Origin: Thunnus maccoyii
Taxonomy: Eukaryota; Chordata; Actinopteri; Scombriformes; Scombridae
Assembly: GCF_910596095.1 (NCBI RefSeq)
Contig: NC_056539.1
Coordinates: 24,667,001 to 24,731,000, forward strand
Direction: 5' to 3'
Length of the DNA: 64,000 nucleotides
Position numbers and translations under genes: made by a program. Positions 1 through 12,161 of this stretch are shown piece after piece. The notes beneath the pieces were generated by a model, which saw only the letters and a program-made list of their open reading frames with translations, made no database searches and was not told the DNA's origin. Numbering within the stretch: position 1 is the first letter of the stretch; each line of letters opens with the position of its first letter.

Positions 1-1008
1 AGGCCACCCTCTCCTACAGACAGCTCCCTCTGCTTCTTTACCAGGTAAGCATTACCTGTTATTAACCGTGTATTCTCTTGTACTAAGCTGCAGTTTGACA
101 TCACGATTTCTTTATTTTTAAAACAGATCACCCGCAAATTCAGAGATGAGCCGAAGCCAAAGTTTGGGCTTCTTCGAGGAAGGGAGTTCTACATGAAGGA
201 CATGTACTCCTTTGATGTGAGCGAGGAAGCTGCTTACCAGACCTATGAATCTGTGTGTCAAGCATACACCAGGCTCTTCGCCCGGCTAGGTCTGCGTTGT
301 GTTCAGGTGCAGGCAGACACGGGAAACATCGGCGGTACGCTCTCCCATGAGTTCCAGCTGCCGGCTGACATCGGCGAGGACCGACTTCTGGTCTGTGGGA
401 ACTGCTCCTTCTCTGCCAATGTAGAGACCATGTCAGCAGACAGAACTGACTGCCCACAGTGCAAAACTGGCACACTGGTAGAGTCTAAGGGCATAGAGGT
501 CGGCCACACCTTTTACCTGGGCAAAAAGTACTCTCATGTGTTCAATGCCGCCTTCAGCAACGCCCAAAACAAGCCTAGCATCGCAGAGATGGGCTGCTAT
601 GGTCTCGGGGTAACTCGTATTCTCGCTGCAGCTATTGAGGTGATGTCAACAGAAGAAGCTATCCGCTGGCCAGGCCTTCTCGCACCTTACCAGGTTTGTG
701 TTTTACCCCCAAAGAAGGGCAGTAAGGTGGACGATGCGGCAGGCTTGGCTGAAGAACTGGTTCACACTTTGGGAGAGACTCTGCCTCGTTTGAGAGGTGA
801 AGTTGTTCTTGATGACCGTACCCAGATGACCTTTGGTAAGCGGCTGAAGGATGCCAGCAGACTGGGCTACCCATATGTAATTGTGGTAGGGCAGGGTGCT
901 CTAGAGGATACACCCAGGTTTGAAGTGATCTGTCAGCAGACGGGTGAGACGATGTTTCTCAGTAAAGATGGACTCTTTGATCTTCTCGGAAGAGTGGAAA
1001 CTGTATGA
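1..1008 (+). CDS. PARS2: PARS2, mitochondrial prolyl-tRNA synthetase, 3' part
   Basis: Charges mitochondrial tRNA-Pro with proline in the matrix. Two coding exons are visible: the end of one (1-44) and the last (127-1008), joined in phase 0 across an 82 bp intron with gtaagc donor and cag acceptor. The reading runs through class II motif 2 (FRDE, then GREFYMKDMYSFD), a middle segment with two CxxC pairs (CGNC, CPQC), motif 3 (GCYGLGVTRILAAAIE, with its tRNA-synthetase Arg and Glu) and the C-terminal anticodon-binding domain, ending in TGA. The CxxC pairs may bind zinc, but that is inference. The gene start lies left of the window. As I recall, the human coding region sits in one exon, so the small intron inside motif 2 is notable. 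The bacterial-type ProRS layout without an EPRS-like extension points to the mitochondrial enzyme. Confidence 0.94.
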
Positions 1009-1335
1009 ATGCCAACTCTGAATTTGGAAATTAATGTTTTCATTTTATGTTTGTGATGCGTTGAGTGAGGTGGTGGGAAAAGAAGATAAAAGCCTTGTAT
1101 GTTTTGTCATATGTCAGTGAGAGGACTGGAAGTTTCTCTTCCGTTCTATATTCTGATTTACAAAGTGATGAGACCTACAATTTACACACTAGTTATATTA
1201 ATTATTGGAATGTACTTACTATCACAACAAAAGCCTGATAACGGACATTACAACTTAAATAGCATTTGATTACCATGATGCAAAAGACAATAATGTTACA
1301 ATTTCATTTTTTGCAGCCTTTCATGTTCCCCTGCA

Positions 1336-1341
1336 AATAAA
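1336..1341 (+). promoter_or_regulatory. Poly(A) signal AATAAA for PARS2
   Basis: A canonical AATAAA lies about 330 bp after the PARS2 stop, followed within 60 bp by T/GT-rich sequence. It is the first such hexamer after the stop and probably ends the PARS2 mRNA. Confidence 0.6.
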
Positions 1342-2154
1342 GACATGAACCCTCAGAGGTGAAAAGGAATAATTGCTGTTGTGTTGTAATATGTATTTAC
1401 ATCTGTAATCACAGCTATCATGATTCAGCTCAATGATGGTATTTCTTAAATTGTGTATTCAACCATGTCATGAAAGTCAAGGAACAGCAAAAAATAAAAA
1501 AAGACCTTTTCCAGTAGTGGAAGAACTTGGGTCCTTTTAAGTAAAAGTAGCAAAAAAAATACTGTAAATACACAATTATAAATACATCATACGTTAAAGT
1601 AAACTGAATGTCTTTAGATTTTGGACTGTTGATCTAATAAGACATTTGAAGACGTCACCATGAGCTCCGAAATATATTTATCGGCACTTTTCTATTTTCA
1701 TTTCATAGACAAAAAGATTAATTGAGTTAGTTTGCATTAGTTGCAGTCCTACTAATTATCGTATGTAATTTTACTCATGCTGTTGTAAGAAATATTTAAA
1801 TGATGGGTTTAATAAATCATATTTCATTAACTGATTTCTGTAAATATTAGGTAGAGTAAAGGAGCCTAAATAAGCAGAGTACAACGACGTTAAAATATAC
1901 TTAGATATAGTGCTTTAATAAATGTTCTCAGCTGACGGCAGTGGAACCAATGAATCACTTCACTGTTTCCGTACGGAACATTTATGACGTTGTACCGCCC
2001 ATGCACATGTTAACAGTGTAAACAAGGTAGCTAGGTAACTTCTACATTAAGTATCTCTGTCACAGCTGATGGGCTGGTGGCAGTAATTTAATCTCAGAGA
2101 TTATCTGATAATAAACAACAGAACATCGCTTGGTGTATATATTGTTGATGAAAA
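1342..2154. other. PARS2-TTC4 intergenic region with TTC4 promoter
   Basis: No gene is seen. The left part holds an A/T-rich dispersed repeat. The last 200 bp before the TTC4 ATG should hold its promoter; a CRE-like TGACGT core sits near 1985. No TATA box is evident at a clear position. The head-to-tail spacing of PARS2 and TTC4 is 1.15 kb. Confidence 0.45.
1512..1625 (+). repeat. Dispersed repeat with CAGTAGTGGAAGAAC edge, copy 1
   Basis: Begins with the edge shared by the repeats at 2685, 21820, 24122 and 43680 and continues with the AAGTAAAAGTAGCA block. The far end has decayed, so the right boundary is approximate. Confidence 0.5.
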
Positions 2155-5100
2155 ATGGCGTCCTCGGCGGTACACAGTGATAGCGACGATGGCATGGACG
2201 AGTTCATGGACAAATTCAAGACACAGAGATACAAAAATGGCTTCAATGAAGACACCTGGGAAGAGGTAACAATCAAATGTAGTGATTATCGGTTACCAGC
2301 AATAGCTAGAAAGTTATTTTTTTATTTAAGTGAGTCGTCACCTTAATGTCTTCTTGTTAGCTAGCAAGCAAACAGGTCACTTAATAGAAGTAAAATTACA
2401 GTTAAATCTGTTTTTGTCTCATCCAGGAGTTCAATAAAGTGCCAATGTTCATGAAAACTGCCCCTGAAGAGATCGATCCACGACAGTACCCAGAACTGGC
2501 TTGTATCCAGGCTATAGTCCACGATGAAGACAGGCCTCCAGAGGGTGGGTCGACCACAGCTTTTAGTCCCCAAAGCTTTTTGCAATACATATAAGTTACT
2601 TTAGTCTTCAATGGGAAGACAAGGCAGCATTAAATGAAACTAGTGTCATAACATGATGTAAATGTGAGAAACTGTTAATTTTCCCAGTGGTGGAAGAAGT
2701 ACTCAGACCCTTTACTGAAAGATCTCATCCAGACATGTTTTAAGATGTATATAAAATACTTTGAATAATAATTTGGGTCTGATATAGTTTTTTCACCAAA
2801 TCACAAATCCAGCCTCCTAAAGGTCCCCTAAAATTGGGTTTTCAATGAGCACAGAGAAACTTCCCGCTTTCAGCAGATGAATGTGAAAACAAACTCTGCA
2901 CATACATCATTCTGCACAGTGAAGCTCAAACATACAAGTGTAGGAACAAGAAGAAAAACATTTTTGAGTGTTTTTTTTTTTGCAAGGGCCCACAAGCCAA
3001 AAAGTATGGAAACCACTGGTTTAATCTTTAACAATACAGTGTAATTTATAATTGTATCATTATGTTATTTTATGTAAAATTTCCATCTGAAGAGTGACTA
3101 AAGCTGTCAAATAAATGTAGTGGAGTAGAAGTATCAAGTAGCATAAAATGAAAATACTCAAGCAAAGTACAAATACCTTAAAATATTAAAGATTAAGTAC
3201 AGAACTACTGCATATTTTATATTTTGTATTCACTACTTCATCTTTATAACATATACATATAAAATTATATCTACACCACCAGAACCATTACTTCTGCACA
3301 ACTTCTTTATTTTTTTATTTTTACAATATACAAGTATTTTAATGTTATATATTTATATAATGTATATAGATTGAATGTTTGTTTGCATTTATTACTCCTA
3401 GTATCTGTTTCCTTGTTTTCTGCACTGCTGGTGATCAAGTCTTATCTTGAGTAAATGTACTTATTAGATTCCAACACTGAATTTGCCTCATTTCTCTCCA
3501 GAGCAAGCACAGAGCCTGAAAGATGAGGGAAATTCATTTTTTAAAGATAAGAACTACGAAAAGGCCATCCTGGCATATACAGCAGGTTTGAAGAAGAAAT
3601 GTGGCAACCAGGACCTCGACACTGTTCTTCTGACCAACAGAGCCGCGGCACACTTCTATCTCGGTAAAGATTTCTTCTTTAAATGCCATGAAGATATTTT
3701 TATGGCTTTTTTGGACATGAGTACATAACTAGCACCAGGGACGGTCAAAATATTACAAAATATCTTTGTCCATGTAATTATAACTATATCTGTTTCTCCA
3801 TTTTCATTTTTAATTTCTGTCACACAGGTAACATACGCTCTGCACTGAATGATGCTGCAGCTGCAAAGAAGATCAAACCAGACCACGTGAAAGCCTTGAT
3901 CAGAGGTGTGTAATACATTCATACAGCTTTTTCACTTGTAATAGTGTCTTGTATAATGCAGTAACAGTACAGTTAGTAGTTATAATTTATAACAATAACA
4001 GAAAAGCGCAAAAGATAGTATCATAATAATGATAAAATAAAAACAATATGCAATAAAACATGTCATTTCACAGTACCTTGTACTCTAAAACGAAATTATT
4101 AAATGACATATCTTAAGTTTGCATTTTTACAAGAAATTGAAGAAATTACAAGAAACCATAACAATGCTTAAGGTCTTTTTACATATATATAGTAATTTAA
4201 ATGTCCTGTGTATGTTTGTGCAGGTGCTCAGTGTTGTATAGAGCTGCGTAACTTTGCAGAAGCCACCCGGTGGTGTGATGAGGGACTTAAAGCTCATCCT
4301 ACAGACAAGAAGCTGCAGGAGCTGAGAGCAGCAGCCGATAAACACAAGGTATCATTTTTATGAGTTTAAATGATTTTTGGGGTGGAAGTTGCATTGAGGA
4401 TAGAGTTGTAGGAATTACTATGAATGATTCTGAAAATATCTAAATTTTAATAATATATAAAAATAACCTGGCTTATTTTTTGTATCTCAGAGAGCAGCAG
4501 ACAGAGATGCCAGGAAGGCCAAGGCCAAAGAAAAAAAAATGCATGGCGCGAAAGAAGCTCTTTTGGCTGCTATAAAGGTAAGCATCCTCCTTTTAAACTG
4601 AGAGAAAGATGAAGCTTTAACTAATTTAAGTGTCTGTCTGGTTCTTTATATCTGAAACTGATTCTGTCTCAAACAGTGCATCGATTAAAACATCATGCAA
4701 ACCTTCCTTTCCTACAATAATTAGATGCATTTTTGTTTGCTTAACGCAGGAGCGAGGCATCAAGCTCTACCGGTCTGTGAAGCCTCCTCAGCGTGGTTCA
4801 GACAGTGAGGATGAGGATGAAGGCTCCTCGGCAGCGATCGCAGAGCTGAGTCTGGATGGCCTCAGCTCTCAGGAGGCGACGGGGGCTCAGGTCTTCCTGG
4901 ACGAGCAGGGCTCCCTGCACTGGCCTGTTTTCTTCCTCTACCCTGAACATCAACAGAGTGACTTCATCTCGGCTTTCTGTGAGAGCAACTGGTAAAGTCC
5001 TCTTCTTCTACTCTATTAAAGTCCTTACTGTGTCATGATTTGGTATATTCTATACTTGCATGCAGCTAATTGGAGAAATTACACATAGTTCAGCAGTGTT

Positions 5101-6772
5101 TTCTTGTTCTATTTGTAATACATGTGTAGAACTGGCAGGGACTGTCAGTGGCAATAACACTTTAGAGGGAGAATTAAAAATATCTAATGAACAGTATGTT
5201 TATCTGTTCATCTCATTTCCCTCTGAGACATAAAAACATCTTCTTATATATGCATTAAGTTTCTTGTTCTACAACATTCTGTACTGTCAAAAATACAGGA
5301 AAAACAAACATGTAACATACCCCATTAAACCCATGAATCAATTCAGGGAACTCCATACATCACATTTTCATCTTTTCAGCTGCAAATTGAGGAATGCATC
5401 TTTTATTTGTCTTCCTGTATCAGTTTTATAGACCACCTGGCTGTCATGTTTGGAGAGGAACTTCCACCTTGGGACACGGACAGAAAATATCACCCGCAAA
5501 ATTTGCAGGTTTGTGTGCTTTGCCTAAATGTTATTGGTTATTGAAGCACAAATATCAGAACCTATTCAGGATAATAATTATTAACTGAATGATTAACATA
5601 CTGTCTTATTTTTACAATCTGTGTAGTGCTACGTTGTAAAACTTCAACGGAGTGAATACATTCACTATTTTCGGTTACAGTGATATTTAATATTATGTTG
5701 TTGTATGCTGTTTCCTGAAGTAATCAACAGTAATAAATGGTCCAGAGTATAATGTCAAATGAGGATTATTTTTCATTCCCAAAAACAGGATCATTATATC
5801 AACAAGTTAGATGATTGTAATAGTAACATCAGTGGTTTATAATCCCGCATTAATCACATTTGATGTTTTTTTTTTTTGTAGCTGTTCTTTGAAGATGTGG
5901 AGAAAGAGACACTCTACCAAGTTGACCCAGAAACGACACTTTTGAAAGTGTTACAGCATAAAAGGTACATCCATTGAGACCAAGTGCGGTTTCCATAAAG
6001 TGGATCTCATTTTTGATTTATACCTTGGCCAGTAAGAATTCTCAATTTTTCGGTGTTTACATGCACATAAGGAACCAGGTTAAATCAGGCAATCAGCATT
6101 TTACTGAAGAAAGCCAACTATAAACCACTTACTTAGTGGATGTAGCCAAATAATGTATCATTTCCACAAGCCTTCTTTTTATCTTATTAGGCCCAAAATT
6201 TGTTTAGATTCTTTGTATAAAAAAATAAGTTATGTTTGATGTTATATGCTCACACAACTTGGCAGCCTTTTTCGACTTCCTCTTAGTGTCTGTGCCTTAA
6301 AACCCTATTTATTACTCAGCCTAATCTTCTGTGTTTAATGACGTTTGAGTGCAACCGATCTTAAAAATAGACGAAGACGTTTCCTCCCTTCACCTTTTTT
6401 TGTCGTCTAGTGAAGCAACAAGGAAACAGATCTGAAAAAAATAGTAACGTTTTTAATTCAATGTCACCTGTTGGCAAGTGCCAAGGTGTAACAAGGAAAT
6501 TTCTTCAGAGGTGTGTGTGCATCTCGACTGTCACATTCTTGCATAAATGTCATCCACTGTGATTGTAAAATGTATGTGTGAGAGGGTATTATCTTGTACC
6601 ATGGAAATTTTCTTTAGGCATTACTTCCTCAACACTCTTGCTGAGTCACTGTCTTTTCTGCTCTGTCGACAGGTTTTTTGTGAAGGCAGGTACTCCCAGT
6701 TTCATCGTTTTGGTAAAAGGCTCATCGTTCTGCAAGCAGTTTTTAACAGGAAAGAAAATATTGGGATTGTAA
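2155..6772 (+). CDS. TTC4: TTC4, TPR co-chaperone, complete gene
   Basis: Ten coding exons: 2155-2265, 2427-2544, 3502-3663, 3828-3905, 4224-4348, 4491-4577, 4750-4991, 5424-5508, 5882-5964, 6673-6772. All junctions are GT/AG and the phases agree, giving 396 aa (human 387). Three TPRs span about residues 77-185. The carboxylate-clamp residues that hold the HSP90/HSP70 C-terminal EEVD are all present: Lys83 and Asn87 (KDEGN), Asn122, Lys152 and Arg156. A charged helix follows, then an acidic serine-rich linker near residues 245-260, then the conserved C-terminal domain (WPVFFLYPEHQQSDFI, then FIDHLAVMFGE) ending near FCKQFLTGKK. The start fits because the N-terminus aligns with the human protein (SDDGMDEF). 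TTC4 is a cytosolic/nuclear co-chaperone related to yeast Cns1; that role is family knowledge. Confidence 0.97.
2685..3479 (+). repeat. Dispersed repeat copy 2 in TTC4 intron 2
   Basis: Starts CAGTGGTGGAAGAAGTACTC and ends in a degraded TTCCAACACTG edge just before TTC4 exon 3. It fills most of intron 2. An internal piece near 2990-3010 (GGAAACCACTGG) resembles the end of the hAT MITE at 42725, suggesting a nested insertion. Confidence 0.55.
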
Positions 6773-7919
6773 AAAACCTCGGCCTTCAACTCTTGGACTT
6801 TTTACTACACAAAATCCTCTTCAATGCTAAAGGACTGACTTTGTTCTTGGAAAAGATGCCCTGGCAAACATGTATGTCTAAAAGCAGGGCATGCTGTACG
6901 ACCCCACATATCAACATAAATGAATATAAAACAAATATGAAAACACACTAATTCTTTGTATTTCTTTCTTTTCTTTTGTGTAGATAGAAAACAATGTAAA
7001 GAAAATTTATTTGAAAGTGCTTAATTAGACAAAGTTTCGAACAAACAAAATTACCAAACATGAATTAAACAGATAGAGAAGAACAAACTGTAATAGGTAT
7101 AAACAAATTATTTAAGTGCTTATTTATAAAACTAAAAGTTCCCGTCATACATTCTTCAGGTAGAGCGCTCCCAAACAGACAACAAGGCCTTGTTATCTTC
7201 TGACTTTATCTATGACGCTTAAAATTCTGGAAACTTCCTTCATTCTTTAAAGCAAGCTTGACAAAGGACTGAGAGACAAATGAAATCAAAAAGTATGAAA
7301 ATTAATTTTAAAGATCAACACCGAGATAAGTGGTTAATCGCATTTGACTGGGTCAAGTAACCAGCTTTTCTAGCTTGGTGAGTGTACTTTTCTGGTATGT
7401 TGGCACGGTGTAATGGATTATGAAGTAAGGTATGAATTCACTTTAGTTAATTAGTGTCAACATCTGTGTTGTCATCGTAATTTGATCATATCACATCCAT
7501 GCCAAGAAAAACCTGTTGCTTCTGTTGACACAAAAAGAAGTTTCACTCAACGTCATCATACTTTCCTGCAATGTATATGCACTTAATATAATCATGAAAG
7601 TATTGATTCTGATCACATTATTCTTGAATATTAATTGTTTTTGTCTAAGATTTAATTGACAGCATATTTTGTGTTCTTTGTCTTAATAGAGGTAAAAAAA
7701 AAAGGGTGAAATCATTCAGTTCATTAGACCATAATTATTATGATTATCATTAAAGTAGTGTCAAGAAACTAAGAAATCATGCAGTTAATTCTGATGCCAA
7801 TTCAATTCACTGATACAAACATACATGGATTTGATCTTCATTACCCCAAACAACAGAAAGAGCTAAATCAAAGTTCCATACCAAGATAGATGGATAAAAC
7901 CAATCAGAAGCCACAAACT
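6773..7919. other. Convergent 3' region between TTC4 and PLAC8-like A
   Basis: Holds the 3'UTRs of TTC4 (+) and PLAC8-like copy A (-). ATTAAA at 7064-7069 (+) is a possible TTC4 poly(A) signal. TTTAAT at 7651-7656 (ATTAAA on the minus strand) is a possible one for PLAC8-like A. No other gene is seen. Confidence 0.4.
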
Positions 7920-8678
7920 TTAGTATGAAGCCATGACGACATTTGATTGGGTCACAACACCAGTGGTGGTTATGTTCCCAGGAACCATCATCATTGGAGG
8001 CTGCATCTGGACAACAGTTGGGGTCTGTATATTGATGATCGCGGGGACTTTTTTACGATGTTTTAACTCACGGTGCATCTGACACCAGGAGCACCACACG
8101 CAGAAACAGGAAGCTGCGATGTCCTTACAGATAGAACCCTGTGGCGAACCGAAGTACAAATGTGTAAAAGTTGTAAATTCAAATATATTTTCAAATAACA
8201 TTGCTTCGCTTTTATTCAACATGTTATATGAAAGCAGTGTATACATCAGCTCAACATGCATCATACCTTGATTCCATATTTGTTTCGTACGGCTGCCCTC
8301 AAAGACACGGCAGCGGGAGGCACAAATAGAGGTATCCCAAAGGCTGCACAGATGGAAGGGCTGAGGATGTCACATAATGGGAGACAATTGTTTTCTCCGA
8401 ATCTATTTGATACCGTGCAGGCAAGGCAAGGGCAGCACCAGAAACCATAGCAACCTGAAAAACATGCAGATAAATCAACAGTTTTACAAACTCAACAAGT
8501 GACTTTGTTACACTGAAGATTGATTTACAAACCAGAAAAAAATAAGGACTTTTATCCTTTTATTATTATTTTTGAATGAATATGAGTCAAAGTTGTGGTA
8601 TCAACTCTTACATGTGCTGACTTCTTCAAAGCAGTCAAAGAGGCCACTTTCCCAATCTGTCAAGGGCTGTTCTGCCAT
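7920..8678 (-). CDS. PLAC8/cornifelin-like cysteine-rich protein, copy A
   Basis: Three coding exons on the minus strand: 8612-8678, 8267-8454 and 7920-8138, all GT/AG, giving 157 aa. After a short N-terminus (MAEQPLTDWESGLFDC) comes the PLAC8 domain, with the diagnostic block CCYGFWCCPCLAC at residues 23-35, a central CLPLCD, and the second cysteine cluster CFCVWCSWCQMHRE in exon 3. No signal peptide is evident. The cysteine clusters lie in hydrophobic stretches as is usual for this family. The tail (about residues 116-157) is Met/Thr/Val-rich and longer than in copy B. Family roles include placenta-specific 8, cornifelin and plant PCR/FW2.2-type proteins; the function of this fish copy is not known. 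Exons 1 and 2 match copy B exactly in length (67 and 188 nt), which shows tandem duplication. Confidence 0.94.
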
Positions 8679-9922
8679 TTGGCTGTCAAGCTGTAGAAAC
8701 TGAACAAGTAACCTTTTATCACACAGAAATCAATGCATAGCAAAAGCATTCTGGGAAAAAAAGACAAAACCATCTAAGAACAATAACTGGTGTCAGACAA
8801 TTACATTCTTGCCCCACATACTCATCTTCTAGGTAATCTGATTAGATTTGGCGCAACTTGTTGCTCAACTTGTTCATGAGATAATGAGAAGCTGATTGGA
8901 ATTCATACCATCTTTATTTCTCTGAACATTTGAACCAGTGGCAGCTACTTTTATGCAAATACAAATATTTTTTCTAAATAAAAAAATTTCTGTTTATATG
9001 TTTTGTTTTGTTTTTTTTTAATCAGGAATCCAGATCAATCCAATGGCCTCCAGTTGTGGCAGCAGCAATAACACCCAGCACTGTGTTTCACTTGGGGATT
9101 TAATATATGATGTTCTGCTTTGAATAATAAATCACCTTCTATTACAGCCAACTGGAAAACCTCTGAATAGGATGCATAGACTGCATTAGCAAAATTTAAA
9201 CAATTCAACTAAAACAGTCCTAAACCATGTGAGAAAAACACAACAACTAACTGTTGAGTAGAGCTGCAACATTAAATATGTCACTACAATAGCCTGTGGG
9301 AAAGTTCATGAGATAAAAGAGATAAAATGAGATAAAATTGGAGCAGGTCTTCAAAAACAATACAAAGTGATGGAAAAATAACATGAGTTGCTATGTTTGT
9401 TTGTTTTTTTTTTAAATTATAATGACATTTGAAATATGTGAAGCCCTAGATTATTTAACTAAAACTAAGAGTTGGGATCATATTACAGAGATATTCTGAA
9501 AATGACAAGCTAAAATAATGTTGTGATCTATATTTGCAGATGGTGTTCATTGTCATTGCAGTTTGAAAGAAGTTCTTTAAAGAATAAAAGTCTCCATAGA
9601 ACAATTAAAGTCACTGAGATCTCCTTCTAAAACCTTTTTTATACAATTTGATACCTTTCATTGTGTTTTCATATATCAATGTGGATGCCAATAATCTTTC
9701 CATATAAGTATTCTATACAATTCACTGGGATTTACAGTGAATTGTATATTGTATATTGTATATTCTCAACAATCAACCAGTTCTTTGGATGTCAAAGTGA
9801 AAAAAAATTATAAATTGTCTCCATAAACCCCCTTGTTCTGAATTTACAGCATGTTAGATTAATGTTGAATTTTATTTTTAGGCTAAAGACACATTTCTTA
9901 TTGGAAAACTTAAAGATCTTAC

Positions 9923-10016
9923 CTGAGTGAGCTGGACACGTCTTTACACCTCTAGAGCAAGGGATGAATGAAAGGATGCCTTGGATTAGGAACGGCATAT
10001 TTCGCATGTGGGACAA
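9923..10016 (-). other. Probable non-coding first exon of PLAC8-like A
   Basis: On the minus strand this segment ends in a good donor (CTCAG then gtaaga) and aligns with 15077-15175 upstream of copy B, including the flanking intron (CATAAACCCC-CTTGTT is shared). The coding exon has a matching acceptor (TTTCTACAG) 12 nt before its ATG. The upper boundary is a guess. It contains ATGs but no useful reading frame. Confidence 0.4.
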
Positions 10017-11373
10017 CTAAACAAAAACCTGCCAAACTTGAATCTAAGTGCAGAGAGAAATGAAATTGAAAGTTCATGTTAAGAATACAATGAAATTGTT
10101 AACCTCTCTGTCTCATCATATTGTGTTTAGATGTTTTCTTTTGTGTTCATTTCTTGAGTTTATTTTCTTCTGCACATTTGTTTGAATTGTTGTGGTTACA
10201 TATTTATTTAATCTAATTTAATTATTTTATTTGGATTAGCGTTTGGATTACTGGATTAGCAATAATACTCATGATCACTGTAGATTATGGAAGAAAACTC
10301 AAACTCCACTAAGAGAATCCTCTCATGAAATAGCAGGTCAGAGATGGTCGGTGTTTCCGAGGATCATCGACCTGATGACAAGAACTCAACCAAGAGAGTC
10401 AACAGGATATAGTGTCACACTTGTGATGACAGTGACAGCCTTAAAAACATAAAACTGTTCTTCTGACACACCTAACAGCAGCAACTTGGCCTCACCAATC
10501 TAGGTTTCTTAAAACCGTTTGTAGTCCACTGTAAACATCACACCAGTGGAGCTGTAAATGTATAAAAGGCCGTTCATGCAGTCTACTGTTAAGTTGAATT
10601 CATATTTTGAAACAAATCTAAATCATTTGAGTGTAGATACTCAGTCTTGCAAAGATTCACCAAAAGGTACACACTCAGCTGGCTTAGATGAACATCATAT
10701 TGGACTGAGTGCAGATGTCTTGACGCAAATCAAACTGATTCTGAGACACAGGAGACTCATGTCCTCCCTGAAAGAGCATCAACTCCTCTGAGAGCTGTTG
10801 TTAACAGGAAGGCCGCAGACTTAAAGGACGTCATGGAGTACCAGATGCTGCTTGTGATGGTGTAGGTGATTACTGGAAACAAGTCAAGGCCCCATTACAC
10901 TGAGGACATTTTTGGTCAGTTATGGCACCAAAAAGTGTGTTTGTGGTTAGAACAGGTCCTGAGGACAGCGTGTACCTCTTTGAGCTTGACTTAAAGAGCA
11001 GCAAACACAGTAACACTACCGCCAACAAATATCGAAGACTTTTAATCATCGCCACATTAAACCCGTTGTGATCAGGACTGCCTTATTATTGTTTAGCTTA
11101 TTGTCAAATGTATGTGAGTTCTTTGTTTTTTTGGATTGAAAGCAGAACTTTTGAGAAACCAGGCAACATGTGAAGGACCTATATCGCCATCTGCTGGTCA
11201 TTAGAGGTAGAAAGAGTATTGAGACACTCCGTTTCATTTCACACATTGTGAAACTCTGTTTACATGGAACTGAGCTGAGACGCAACGGAGGAAAAGTTTT
11301 ACTTAAGTGACAAAAAAATGCAATATCAGTTAGAAAGGTAGAGACTCTTAACTAAGAATGAAAATACAATATT
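10017..11373. other. Intergenic, upstream of PLAC8-like A
   Basis: No gene is recognised. It should hold the promoter of copy A (minus strand, above about 10020) and the downstream flank of copy B. Short open frames here have no family resemblance. Confidence 0.4.
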
Positions 11374-11400
11374 TTTATTTTAATTATCTTGTTAATTGTT

Positions 11401-11406
11401 TTTATT
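11401..11406 (-). promoter_or_regulatory. Candidate poly(A) signal for PLAC8-like B
   Basis: TTTATT on the plus strand reads AATAAA on the minus strand, about 750 bp after the copy B stop. A second one lies at 11374-11379. Either could end the transcript. Confidence 0.4.
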
Positions 11407-12161
11407 TAGTTGGGATTTCACACATACAGATAACTTACACAAAGCACAAAAGCAACAAAAAAGTGACGTTACAAAGCATTAAGTCATTGTGTGCAACAAT
11501 TTTCACTGGGATTCTCTAAGTTTTCTACAAACAAAAATGTTTCCCATCAGAATAATTTGAAAGTCACATAACCAATAATAATAATTCCATACATTGAATG
11601 TAATTTTCCAAATAATTTAATTGGACAAAATCAAAATGCATTAAATGTGATCAAAAATGATCATTTTAAACAAGAATCCACACAGAGGTTTTAAAATCCT
11701 TCAGAAAGCCATTGCATATACTCAAAGACATGTCTTGTGACCTTGTGTTCTTTTCTTTGAACAGTAGGTTTGCTCCAGGACTGGTTTGTCTGGTGTCACC
11801 TGGTTTCTACTGGCCAACATTGCAGATTTAGTCAGTCCCTCTGTAAAACTGATCAGAATTACCAACTTCTTAGCAAATCATTTTCATGATGGAACAGACA
11901 TTCAATGAGGAAAAATGAATCACTCACTGATAAATACATGCTCCAATTCTGTCCTCAGTGTCACAAAACAAACAACAGCAAACTTGTCAGCTCCTTTAAA
12001 ATAAAGGCCAAGACAAAGACTCTAAGCACCACACCCAAATAATAATCATCTATATAGAGAAGGACCGTTACAGAGAACTGATTCAAAGGTAGATTGAAGG
12101 AACAAATCAATGAGAGGTCAGAAAGCTCGGTATGAAGCTGTTACAACGCCTTATTTCCAGG

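Noticed and set aside
10558..10791. Plus-strand frame with a TATAAAAGG word just before it
   Set aside because: Short, no family resemblance, and the neighbouring genes are on the minus strand; the TATA-like word is probably chance.
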